Part shown: positions 1 through 5,317 of the stretch, in pieces | How the letters are laid out: every line of letters begins with the position of its first letter | Position numbering within the stretch: position 1 is the first letter of the stretch | Assembly: GCA_964484485.1 (NCBI GenBank) | Contig: CAZAGD010000045.1 | Location: 1 to 9,280, forward strand | Direction of reading: 5' to 3' | Source of the DNA: CAZAGD01 sp964484485 | Lineage (GTDB): Bacteria; Desulfobacterota; SM23-61 | Length of the DNA stretch: 9,280 nt | The notes under the pieces: model-generated | The model's input: only the letters and a program-made list of their open reading frames with translations | Told to the model about the DNA's origin: nothing | Database searches by the model: none | Translations under genes and position numbers: made by a program

Positions 1-1194
1 CATATCTTTTGCTCCCCGCTCCAAGGCCGAGACAATTTTTCGGGGCGTCATCCAAGTTTTGCGTTTTAAAAAACTGATGGCTACGGAAATTAGTATAGCT
101 ACAAAAGCGGCCCGAAAAGGGGAATATCCTTTAATCATTAAGACGAGAAGACCGGCCACGGGAAGAACTAAATGGGAATCCTTGAGCAAAGTGGAAAGGG
201 AGGGAGCATCTATTTCCTTCAGCCCTCTGAGATTATGTTTTAAAGCTTCCAAATGAACCATCATGCCTACCGAAAAAAAATACAGGACCGCAGGAAGAGC
301 GGCTGCGATACAAATGGAAAGATAAGGGATGTGCGTAATCTCGGCCATAAGAAAAGCTCCTGCGCCCATGATTGGCGGCATGAGTTGGCCGCCGGTCGAT
401 GCTGCTGCCTCAACAGAGCCAGCGAATTGGGGGCGATAACCAATTCGTTTCATCATTGGGATGGTAAAAGTGCCGGTGGCAAAGACATTAGCGGCGGCTG
501 ATCCGCTTAAGGTTCCGAAACAGGCACTGGAGATGACGGCGATTTTAGCTGGCCCTCCTGTACTTTTACCTGCTACGCGCACGGCGAGATCAATAAAATA
601 TTGCCCCAAGCCCATTTCATAAATAAAGGCCCCAAAGATAACAAAAAGAGCGACAAACACAGCCGATATGCCAGTGAAGCTACCATAAATACCATCATCC
701 ACTACCAGGTAGCATATTTCTATGGCCTCCCGCAAGCTGTAGGGGCGGTGATAAAGGATTCCGGGCAGGAGGTGCCCGAATAAAAGATAGAGAACTGCGG
801 CTAAAGCCAGCCCAGCCATGGCTGGAGCGACGGCACGGCGGACAGCCTCTAAAAGCACAATGACCAGCAAAATTCCGATAGCTAATTCAGAATCGAGGAC
901 GGGGGTGACGAATTCCCAACGCCCTTCCAGTCGAGGCGCTTCGATGATTACAAATAGGGAAGGAACGGCCGAAAGAATGGCTAAGAGCCAATCCTGAAGA
1001 GGAATCCTATCCTGGGGAGATTTCTTTGTCGCCGGAAAAAGAAGAAAAGCTAAAGGGATGAGAAAAAATAGATGAAATCCCCGTTGATAACGAGAGGCCA
1101 AAACTCCTGTGGCCGCTGTATAAAGGTGGAAGATAGCGGCTGAGACGGCAAATATAGTGATTAAATACTGTTCCCACCCCTTTAGCTGGCGCAA
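1..1194 (-). CDS. TRAP transporter fused permease (4TM/12TM type), partial
   Basis: This is the membrane permease of a tripartite ATP-independent periplasmic (TRAP) transporter, expected in the inner membrane to import a carboxylate-like solute with an ion gradient; the substrate cannot be read. The visible 398 codons are open and continue past the left edge, so the C-terminus is missing (fused permeases usually run to about 600-850 aa). Hydrophobic helices fill residues 10-200. The family signature follows: GSAAANVFATGTFTIPMMKR (231-250), VEAAASTGGQLMPP (261-274) and GAGAFLMAE (277-285), typical of the DctM-like part. The start is TTG: it lies 6 nt after AAGGAGG, an in-frame TAA lies shortly upstream, and the next in-frame ATG comes only after more than 100 codons. 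It lies 104 bp downstream of the binding-protein gene on the same strand, so the two probably form an operon. Seen: ORF, motifs, ribosome site. Known: family. Inferred: operon. Confidence 0.93.
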   Translation of the reverse strand, partial: MRQLKGWEQYLITIFAVSAAIFHLYTAATGVLASRYQRGFHLFFLIPLAFLLFPATKKSPQDRIPLQDWLLAILSAVPSLFVIIEAPRLEGRWEFVTPVLDSELAIGILLVIVLLEAVRRAVAPAMAGLALAAVLYLLFGHLLPGILYHRPYSLREAIEICYLVVDDGIYGSFTGISAVFVALFVIFGAFIYEMGLGQYFIDLAVRVAGKSTGGPAKIAVISSACFGTLSGSAAANVFATGTFTIPMMKRIGYRPQFAGSVEAAASTGGQLMPPIMGAGAFLMAEITHIPYLSICIAAALPAVLYFFSVGMMVHLEALKHNLRGLKEIDAPSLSTLLKDSHLVLPVAGLLVLMIKGYSPFRAAFVAILISVAISFLKRKTWMTPRKIVSALERGAKDM

Positions 1195-1200
1195 TCCTTT

Positions 1201-1207
1201 CCTCCTT
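1201..1207 (-). promoter_or_regulatory. Ribosome binding site deciding a TTG start
   Basis: On the minus strand AAGGAGG is followed by the 6-nt spacer AAAGGA and then TTG. An ATG a little further upstream (1218-1220) is in another frame and reaches a stop after 12 codons, so it cannot start the permease. Confidence 0.8.
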
Positions 1208-1298
1208 GAGTTTTAAACATCTTCAATAATTTTTAAGGACCCAGAAATAAAATTTTTTTCCGCCCAGCACGAATTTTTAGATAAGAAGGAAAAGATTG

Positions 1299-2285
1299 CT
1301 ATTTTAAATGGCCTTTTTCCTTGTAAAAGCGCACCGCGCCAGGATGAAGTTCGGCGGGCATATCCTTCCAAGCGATCTCTGGTTTGAAGTCAGCCATACA
1401 CTTGGCAATCTTGGGAAGGCGGGATGCATTTTCAGAAAGGATTTTCGTAATTGTGTAAGCAACATCGGCATCAACTTTTTTATGCACCATGAAAACTGTT
1501 CCCATGAAAGCAGTAGGAATATCTTCTTTGAGCACGCCGGGATAAAATTCCTTTTTAATGACTCCGATATTAAAGCCCATTTCTTTTTTCATAAACTCCA
1601 ATTGCTTTGATGTAAAGGGCAGCAGGGTTAGTTTTCGTCCTAAGGCCGCCTCTTGGATTACCGCCGCAGGGGGAGAGATATTGATAAAACCAAAGTCGAG
1701 GTGTCGATCCTTTAAATTAGTGGCTATTTCCGGATAGCCAGTGAGGCTCACAGTTCCACCCCAGGCCTTTATATCAGCATAAGTAACTTTATAATATTTT
1801 TCCATGAATTTTCTAAAGGCCCACTCTCCGGAGACTCCTGCCCGGCCGACTCCTATTTTTATAGGGTATTTCTTCTCGACTATTTTATCAATACTGGTAA
1901 TTCCCGTATCTTCTGCCGCCATGAAATGTAAATATGTATCGCCGAAGCTTCCTCCAAGAACGCGGATGTCGGGATACGCCTCTTTGTATGGATCCTCCCC
2001 CTTGATAGAAGCCACTACAAACGGATTCAATCCCCACCCGCATTCAACCTCACCTTTTCCGACGCGGACATTGTTAAGGGTTCCCCCGCCAGGAAGGACG
2101 GTGATCTCGATCCAGGGAGCCTTTTCTTTGATCAAATCAGCAATGCCTGCAGACATTACATACCATTCACCGCCCACCCCTCCGGAAGTGAAACTCAGTT
2201 TTACTTTTTTCTGGGCAATCGCCTCATTATAGGAGAAAAAAGGAAATAAGCAAATAATAAAAACCAAAATGATTAATCTTTTCAT
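1299..2285 (-). CDS. TAXI-family TRAP transporter solute-binding protein
   Basis: This is the periplasmic substrate-binding subunit of a TRAP-TAXI transporter. It captures the solute and delivers it to the fused permease encoded just downstream. The 328 aa are the usual length. A signal peptide covers residues 1-24 (MKRL, hydrophobic core, AIA before Q25). The mature start carries the TAXI hallmark: beta strand VKLSFTSGG, GGEWY (38-42), an amphipathic helix, and then the LPGGGTLNNVRVGKGEVECG segment. The family is related in fold to TRAP SBPs but carries no known catalytic residues, and many members have unknown ligands. The ATG is preceded by GGGAGGA at 5-nt spacing, and a good sigma-70 promoter lies about 35-60 bp upstream. 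Seen: signal peptide, motifs, ribosome site. Known: TAXI proteins pair with 4TM/12TM permeases, as here. The substrate is not deducible. Confidence 0.95.
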   Translation of the reverse strand: MKRLIILVFIICLFPFFSYNEAIAQKKVKLSFTSGGVGGEWYVMSAGIADLIKEKAPWIEITVLPGGGTLNNVRVGKGEVECGWGLNPFVVASIKGEDPYKEAYPDIRVLGGSFGDTYLHFMAAEDTGITSIDKIVEKKYPIKIGVGRAGVSGEWAFRKFMEKYYKVTYADIKAWGGTVSLTGYPEIATNLKDRHLDFGFINISPPAAVIQEAALGRKLTLLPFTSKQLEFMKKEMGFNIGVIKKEFYPGVLKEDIPTAFMGTVFMVHKKVDADVAYTITKILSENASRLPKIAKCMADFKPEIAWKDMPAELHPGAVRFYKEKGHLK

Positions 2286-2317
2286 TTCATTCCTCCCTTT
2301 AAGATTTAATTTTTGAA

Positions 2318-2348
2318 ATTATATATCGAGCAGATAAATTGATGTCAA
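2318..2348 (-). promoter_or_regulatory. Sigma-70-type promoter of the TRAP operon
   Basis: Minus-strand TTGACA (2343-2348, perfect -35) is followed after 17 nt by TATATA (2320-2325); an overlapping TATAAT (2318-2323) sits at 19 nt. Transcription would start near 2311, leaving a leader of about 25 nt that contains the GGGAGGA ribosome site. A 19-bp repeat with operator-like symmetry (2361-2379) ends 12 bp upstream of the -35, in a position where a bound protein could affect this promoter. Confidence 0.65.
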
Positions 2349-2360
2349 GTCATTTATTGA

Positions 2361-2526
2361 CTGACCGTCGATCAGTTTTAATATTTATCGCCAGCAAAAG
2401 ACAGGCGGGGAGGGGAAATGTCTCTCTCCCCGCCCGTATCTATGAAATAATAAGTGCCTCATTTTAATGAGCCTCTCTCCCTCCCGCCTGAATTAAGCTG
2501 GAATTTAAAAACTGATCGACGGTCAG
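2361..2526. mobile_element. Candidate MITE-like inverted-repeat element
   Basis: The ends are a 19-bp perfect inverted repeat, CTGACCGTCGATCAGTTTT at 2361-2379 and its complement at 2508-2526. Homology between the arms continues imperfectly inwards: CCAGC (2391-2395) mirrors GCTGG (2497-2501), and CAGGCGGG (2402-2409) mirrors CCCGCCTG (2483-2490). The octamer ATTTATTG occurs in direct orientation just outside both ends (2352-2359 and 2527-2534), like a target-site duplication, with one extra base (2360) on the left. It contains no coding sequence. This is what a non-autonomous miniature transposable element looks like. Alternatively, each end is an imperfect palindrome (12 of 15 positions symmetric in CTGACCGTCGATCAG) resembling a TetR-family operator, so the pair may be two operators. 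The two readings are not exclusive. No matching transposase ends are visible in the window. Confidence 0.45.
2404..2434. other. GC-rich hairpin inside the inverted-repeat element
   Basis: GGCGGGGAG (2404-2412) pairs perfectly with CTCCCCGCC (2426-2434) across a 13-nt gap, part of which could extend the stem. There is no T-run on the plus strand; on the minus strand GTCTTTTG follows, so a weak terminator for minus-strand transcription is possible. The same left arm could also pair with 2483-2490, which would give two competing structures. Confidence 0.45.
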
Positions 2527-2648
2527 ATTTATTGGTTCGACTTCTATAGGCCTCTTGGTGAATCTACATAATTAAAGGGTCATCAAATTGCTATACATTT
2601 TATTTAAATAGGCGATCAGATTTTCTATTAAATGATTAATTGTATTTT

Positions 2649-2759
2649 CGACAAAATTGTCGGCCTCCATAATTTATGTCGAATTAGACATTATTTCCTA
2701 AAAGTCTTAAATCATTCAATTTTTAAAAATAAAGTCTTCCTATCTCGACAATTTTGCCG
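2649..2759. promoter_or_regulatory. Pair of palindromes, candidate enhancer sites for the sigma-54 promoter
   Basis: CGACAAAATTGTCG (2649-2662) has 6-bp perfect arms. CGACAATTTTGCCG (2746-2759) has the same layout with one arm mismatch. Their near ends lie about 100-200 bp upstream of the sigma-54 promoter, the usual distance for binding sites of an NtrC-family activator. A third, different symmetry, ATGTCGAATTAGACAT (2676-2691), lies between them. The surrounding 2535-2856 is AT-rich and holds no gene. Symmetry and spacing are seen; the binding protein is inferred and is not encoded in the window. Confidence 0.4.
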
Positions 2760-2856
2760 ATTTTAATTGGCACTATAAAATTTATTTTTTCACCCATTAT
2801 TTTTAAATAACCAATTATTTTAATCAGTTAGAAAAATAAAGAACCTTTTCTTTTTT

Positions 2857-2871
2857 CGGCACGTGGGTTGC
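2857..2871 (+). promoter_or_regulatory. Sigma-54 (-24/-12) promoter
   Basis: CGGCACGTGGGTTGC matches the consensus TGGCACG-N4-TTGC at every fixed position except the first base, with GG (2858-2859) and GC (2870-2871) at the required spacing. Transcription would start near 2883, giving a leader of about 45 nt with AAGGAG (2916-2921) 6 nt before the ATG at 2928. Known: zraP, the Spy/CpxP-family gene this one resembles, is sigma-54 dependent in enterobacteria through ZraSR, which supports the call. Confidence 0.7.
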
Positions 2872-2927
2872 TGATTAAATAGTTAGTGGCGCTAAGCCAA
2901 TAAAGAAAAAAAGAAAAGGAGATTGAA

Positions 2928-3437
2928 ATGAAAAAAATAATATTAACCATTTTGGCTATAACAATTTTGACCATGAGCGGTTTAGCTTTTGCCCAAGGAT
3001 GGGGGAGAGGAGCAGGTGTAGGAATGGGCCAAGGGCCTTTCGTTTTCGGAAATTATCCAGGAGCGACAATAGCTGGTCTTAATTTGACCCCAGAACAGAC
3101 CCAAAAATTGCAAGCTTTGCGTGAGGCTCATTGGAAAGAGGTAGCTCCTTTACAGAATGAGCTTATGAACAAGCGTTTAGAATTACGCTCTCTCTGGTTG
3201 CAGCCCAACCCAGATCAAGAGAGAATTTTGGCCAAGCAAAAGGAGATTAATGCTTTAACAGAAAAGATTCAAGAGAAAGCTACCAAACATCGTTTGGATA
3301 TGCGCCAGATATTAACTCCTGATCAGCAAGCTAAATTAGGCGGAGCTTTTGGCGGGTTTGGTACTGGCCCGGGATTTGGTAGAAAAGGTGGATTTGGCCC
3401 TGGCCGTGGAATGGGTTATGGCCCTTGTTATTGGTAA
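2928..3437 (+). CDS. Spy/CpxP/ZraP-family periplasmic protein
   Basis: This is a periplasmic LTXXQ-family protein, likely a chaperone or metal-binding accessory of an envelope or metal stress response. It has 169 aa with a signal peptide 1-22 (MKKII, hydrophobic core, AFA before Q23). Two family motifs, LTPEQ (53-57) and LTPDQQ (129-134), frame a charged, mostly helical middle (about 55-135) that should form the curved helical hairpin of this family. The last 30 residues are Gly/Phe/Arg-rich with one cysteine and end in YGPCYW; a glycine-rich stretch also follows the signal peptide. These low-complexity flanks resemble ZraP-like proteins more than Spy. A near-consensus sigma-54 promoter precedes it and a hairpin follows the stop. 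No sensor kinase or response regulator is in the window. Family assignment is good; metal specificity is unknown. Confidence 0.85.
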   Translation: MKKIILTILAITILTMSGLAFAQGWGRGAGVGMGQGPFVFGNYPGATIAGLNLTPEQTQKLQALREAHWKEVAPLQNELMNKRLELRSLWLQPNPDQERILAKQKEINALTEKIQEKATKHRLDMRQILTPDQQAKLGGAFGGFGTGPGFGRKGGFGPGRGMGYGPCYW

Positions 3438-3441
3438 AAAA

Positions 3442-3465
3442 GTAAGGGAGGGAAACCTCCCTTAC
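3442..3465 (+). terminator. Perfect 10-bp hairpin with GAAA loop after the Spy/ZraP-like gene
   Basis: GTAAGGGAGG (3442-3451), loop GAAA, then CCTCCCTTAC (3456-3465), starting 4 nt past the stop codon. The downstream side is TGCCTTAAAA, not a T-run, so termination may be partial and the stem may serve to stabilise the mRNA. The upstream A6 would act as a T-run for the opposite strand. Confidence 0.55.
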
Positions 3466-3561
3466 TGCCTTAAAAATCGAAAATATTTTAAGTGATTTTA
3501 AAATTTAATTGCCAATAATTTGCCCAATGATTGAAAAAAATTTAAAAAGGGGGTGGATGAA

Positions 3562-3969
3562 ATGAAAAAAACTATTTTATCAATCTTCCTATTAAGCCTT
3601 TTGTCGATTGCCTTCATTGCTGTCCCTTGGCCAAGTTATGCTGGAGGAGCACAGGTTTCTATCGGTTTTAATGTCAGAGTGGGGACTCCGCATGTTTGGG
3701 TTCGGCAACCGGTATGGATTGGGCCAAGAGTGCATTATTGGCGAGCACCTGTTGTTCCCTTAGCTATTGTTCCTTATTATTACCGTATTCCCTCGGTGGT
3801 TATCGTTGAAAAGACACCACCTTGTGTTCCACCAGATCAGACTCAAGAAAGCTACTGGTATTATTGCCCGGAGTCCCGGGCTTATTATCCCTACGTAAAA
3901 AGTTGTCCAGGGGGATGGTTAAAAGTTGTACCGCCAACAAGTCCTCCTGACGCTGATCCCAGACCATGA
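3562..3969 (+). CDS. Exported Tyr/Pro/Cys-rich protein of unknown function
   Basis: This predicted secreted or envelope protein has 135 aa from the ATG at 3562, chosen because the GGGGG core of the ribosome site then lies about 8 nt upstream. A GTG at 3553, three codons earlier, is in the same frame but overlaps that site. The signal peptide is 1-27 (MKKTI, hydrophobic core, SYA before GG). The mature part is rich in Tyr, Trp, Val and Pro, with 45-85 likely beta-forming. It ends in the recurrent motif WYYCPESRAYYPYV (99-112) followed by CPGGW (115-119) and a proline-rich tail. That motif recurs in small exported proteobacterial proteins annotated only as hypothetical. Cysteines C88, C102 and C115 could form disulfides. 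It follows the Spy/ZraP-like gene by 124 bp without an obvious promoter of its own, so it may depend on read-through, and is closed by a strong terminator. Confidence 0.82.
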   Translation: MKKTILSIFLLSLLSIAFIAVPWPSYAGGAQVSIGFNVRVGTPHVWVRQPVWIGPRVHYWRAPVVPLAIVPYYYRIPSVVIVEKTPPCVPPDQTQESYWYYCPESRAYYPYVKSCPGGWLKVVPPTSPPDADPRP

Positions 3970-3980
3970 AAGAAAGCTAA

Positions 3981-4010
3981 AGAACCTGCTCGGAGCAGGT
4001 TCTTTTTGTT
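3981..4010 (+). terminator. Rho-independent terminator
   Basis: AGAACCTGCT (3981-3990), loop CGG, AGCAGGTTCT (3994-4003), then TTTTGTTT. The 10-bp perfect stem and T-run begin 11 nt after the stop of the Tyr/Pro-rich gene. It closes that unit and separates it from the SORL gene downstream. Confidence 0.93.
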
Positions 4011-4068
4011 TCCCTTACCTTATAATACCATCCTTACAATTAGTCATTTAATAATTTCCATTTTCACA

Positions 4069-4098
4069 TTGCCAAATTTGGATTAATATGAATATATA
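4069..4098 (+). promoter_or_regulatory. Possible sigma-70 promoter of the SORL unit
   Basis: TTGCCA (4069-4074), an 18-nt gap, then TATATA (4093-4098). The start would fall near 4105, just before the GGAGGA ribosome site. A strong terminator upstream makes a promoter in this interval necessary, but the -35 is imperfect and the region is AT-rich. Confidence 0.35.
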
Positions 4099-4120
4099 TT
4101 TAGCGCCTGGAGGAAGAATT

Positions 4121-4498
4121 ATGCAAAAGAAAATGATGCTTTTGGCGGCTGGGGTGTCATTTATTTTAATTATGCAGGGAGTAGCCTTGGCTAATAAATC
4201 CTCGGTAGCTATCGAAGCGCCCAGGGTGGCGCAGAAAGGGTCGGAAATAGTTGTTAGAATTACTGTGACTCATAAAGGGAATAGTGCTTTACATTATACT
4301 AACTGGCTCAGAGTGGTGATAAATAAGAAAGAGGTTGCTCGCTGGGATTTTGATTCAACCCAAAGACCTGAAAGTGAGATATTTACAAGAGAGTTAAAGG
4401 TAAAGGTAATGGAAGATTTAGAAATTACCGCAGAAGCGAACTGCATTCTTCATGGGAGTGCCGGTCCAACTACCATTAAAATATTAATTAATAATTAA
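4121..4498 (+). CDS. Exported class II SORL (superoxide-reductase-like) domain protein
   Basis: This is a predicted periplasmic protein with the beta-sandwich fold of the desulfoferrodoxin/neelaredoxin family, whose known members reduce superoxide at a mononuclear iron bound by four His and one Cys. It has 125 aa from the ATG at 4121, placed 6 nt after GGAGGA; an in-frame ATG at 4088 lacks such a site. The signal peptide is 1-24 (ALA before N25). Recognisable blocks are IEAPRVAQKGSE (31-42), VTHKGN (49-54), LHYTNW (57-62), the RWDF/RPE strand region (74-84) and AEANCILHGSAG (105-116). Candidate iron ligands are H51, H58, C108 and H111. The N-terminal KHVP-type histidine of true superoxide reductases is absent, so the site may be altered or inactive as a reductase. 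It is followed 13 nt later by a tiny membrane-protein gene. The fold family is well supported; the activity is inferred. Confidence 0.82.
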   Translation: MQKKMMLLAAGVSFILIMQGVALANKSSVAIEAPRVAQKGSEIVVRITVTHKGNSALHYTNWLRVVINKKEVARWDFDSTQRPESEIFTRELKVKVMEDLEITAEANCILHGSAGPTTIKILINN

Positions 4499-4511
4499 AA
4501 GGAGAGTAAAA

Positions 4512-4694
4512 ATGACCGTGGGTGGATTGTCTATTATTCTCTTGCTGGGTATGCTCAATTTCATGCTCATCTTATTTCAATTGAGCACAGGGTTCCGCTG
4601 GCTTAAAGTACGCTTTGGAATTCATCGCCAAACAGGAATAATTCTTTTAATAAGTGCTTCCCTCCATGCCTTCTTAGCTTACCTTGCCAAATAA
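4512..4694 (+). CDS. Small two-helix membrane protein with H-x13-H motif
   Basis: I cannot name this 60-aa protein. It has a hydrophobic helix at about 5-24, a short basic loop (residues 28-40, containing FRWLKVRFGIHR), and a second helix at about 40-58. H38 and H52 lie 14 residues apart in the second segment, the H-x13-H spacing of heme-binding helices in ferric-reductase/NOX-type and related b-type cytochromes. A dimer could therefore bind heme, but this is inference. The gene has a good ribosome site (AAGGAG, 7 nt before the ATG), starts 13 nt after the SORL gene and is followed by a terminator-like hairpin, so the two are almost certainly co-transcribed. A working idea is that it anchors or feeds electrons to the exported SORL protein. 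It could equally be a plain membrane anchor. Confidence 0.7.
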   Translation: MTVGGLSIILLLGMLNFMLILFQLSTGFRWLKVRFGIHRQTGIILLISASLHAFLAYLAK

Positions 4695-4704
4695 AATTTG
4701 TAGT

Positions 4705-4890
4705 CTATAGTTTCGTAAGGGGGACAAGTTTTTGAGAACCTATAGGCTTGTCTTTTTTGATTTGTGAATTAAGGTAAAAGCCAAAATCACCTGGCAGTTT
4801 AAAGGCTTCGTAACCAACTGAAAATAGCTTCCCGGCAATATAATGGTCGGCCTCAAAATCTTTATATAAACTTTGAAAAAATTCCATCAT
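4705..4890 (-). CDS. Unrecognised short ORF, possible gene remnant
   Basis: A 61-codon ORF from the ATG pair at 4885-4890. The frame is open further upstream, to an in-frame TAA near 4980 (about 29 more codons), but without a convincing ATG there. The peptide is soluble-looking (EFFQSLYKDFEADHYIAGKL, then a KLPGDFGFYL segment), and its last 15 codons run through the terminator of the plus-strand unit. No ribosome site is evident. I do not recognise the family. It may be the eroded C-terminal part of a lost gene or chance coding. The adjoining 4900-5090 holds nothing else I can support. Confidence 0.25.
   Translation of the reverse strand: MMEFFQSLYKDFEADHYIAGKLFSVGYEAFKLPGDFGFYLNSQIKKDKPIGSQKLVPLTKL
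4723..4758 (+). terminator. Terminator of the SORL unit
   Basis: GACAAG (4723-4728) pairs with CTTGTC (4747-4752), and TTTTTT follows immediately. The loop is 18 nt and contains the self-complementary CCTATAGG. It lies 28 nt after the stop of the small membrane protein. The stem is short but the T-run is convincing. Confidence 0.6.
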
Positions 4891-5096
4891 ATAAGGGAAA
4901 ACTCCCAGTTTAATTCCTTTTGAGCATTCTTTAATAAGTCTAAATTTTCTTAGCTTATTTATTATTCGGAAAAAAACTTATGGTTCTTTATGATGCAATG
5001 AGGCAAAATGGATGGCCGAAAAGAGTCGAAACAATTGTCGTGTGTCGTGCCAACACCAGACCACTTGTGCAGAAGAGAATGGCAAAAATTTCAGGC

Positions 5097-5125
5097 TTGA
5101 TATTGTTTGTTTTTTCTTATATTAT
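5097..5125 (+). promoter_or_regulatory. Possible promoter of the tRNA gene
   Basis: TTGATA (5097-5102), 17 nt, then TATTAT (5120-5125). The predicted start falls roughly 8-9 nt before the mature tRNA end at 5141. It is an ordinary sigma-70 pattern in AT-rich DNA. Confidence 0.45.
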
Positions 5126-5140
5126 TTTTATAAATCCTGG

Positions 5141-5225
5141 GCGAGAGTGGCGGAACTGGCAGACGCGCTGGACTTAGGATCCAGTGGGGCAACCCGTAGG
5201 GGTTCAAATCCCCTCTCTCGCACCA
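5141..5225 (+). tRNA. tRNA-Leu (anticodon UAG)
   Basis: The full class II cloverleaf is present. Acceptor GCGAGAG (5141-5147) pairs with CTCTCGC (5215-5221). Anticodon stem CTGGA (5168-5172) pairs with TCCAG (5180-5184), with TAG at 5175-5177. A long variable arm, GGGGCAACCC, follows, as in Leu tRNAs. T arm AGGGG/CCCCT (5198-5202, 5210-5214) has the loop TTCAAAT. A discriminator base and the encoded CCA end it at 5225. It reads CUA and, by wobble, other CUN leucine codons. The accessory-looking DNA begins directly downstream. Confidence 0.97.
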
Positions 5226-5250
5226 CCACTGATTTCAATAACTTACGAAT

Positions 5251-5317
5251 TATTTCATTATTCCATTCTTCCATTCTTTCATTATTCCACCATTCCATCA
5301 TTCCATTCTTCCATTTC
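5251..5317. repeat. Short-period ATTCC-type repeat tract
   Basis: A pyrimidine-biased tract built from variants of CATTATTCC, CATTCTTCC and CATCATTCC. The 16-mer ATTCCATTCTTCCATT occurs at 5260-5275 and again at 5300-5315; the match extends to 20 nt with one mismatch, at a 40-bp offset. It lies between the tRNA and the end of the ATPase pseudogene. It is non-coding; as a degenerate simple repeat it may vary in copy number. Confidence 0.75.

Noticed and set aside
59..783. Plus-strand frames in the first 800 bp
   Set aside because: They lie antisense to the TRAP permease, which reads open through the whole interval with clear family motifs.
1308..2232. Plus-strand frames opposite the TAXI binding protein
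   Set aside because: They are antisense shadows; the minus-strand frame has a signal peptide, family motifs, a ribosome site and a promoter.
2768..2785. Second sigma-54-like site TTGGCACTATAAAATTT
   Set aside because: It has TGGCAC but no GC at the -12 position, so it does not meet the core requirement.
4121..4498. A bona fide superoxide reductase
   Set aside because: The N-terminal histidine motif of the iron centre is missing, so only the SORL fold family is claimed.
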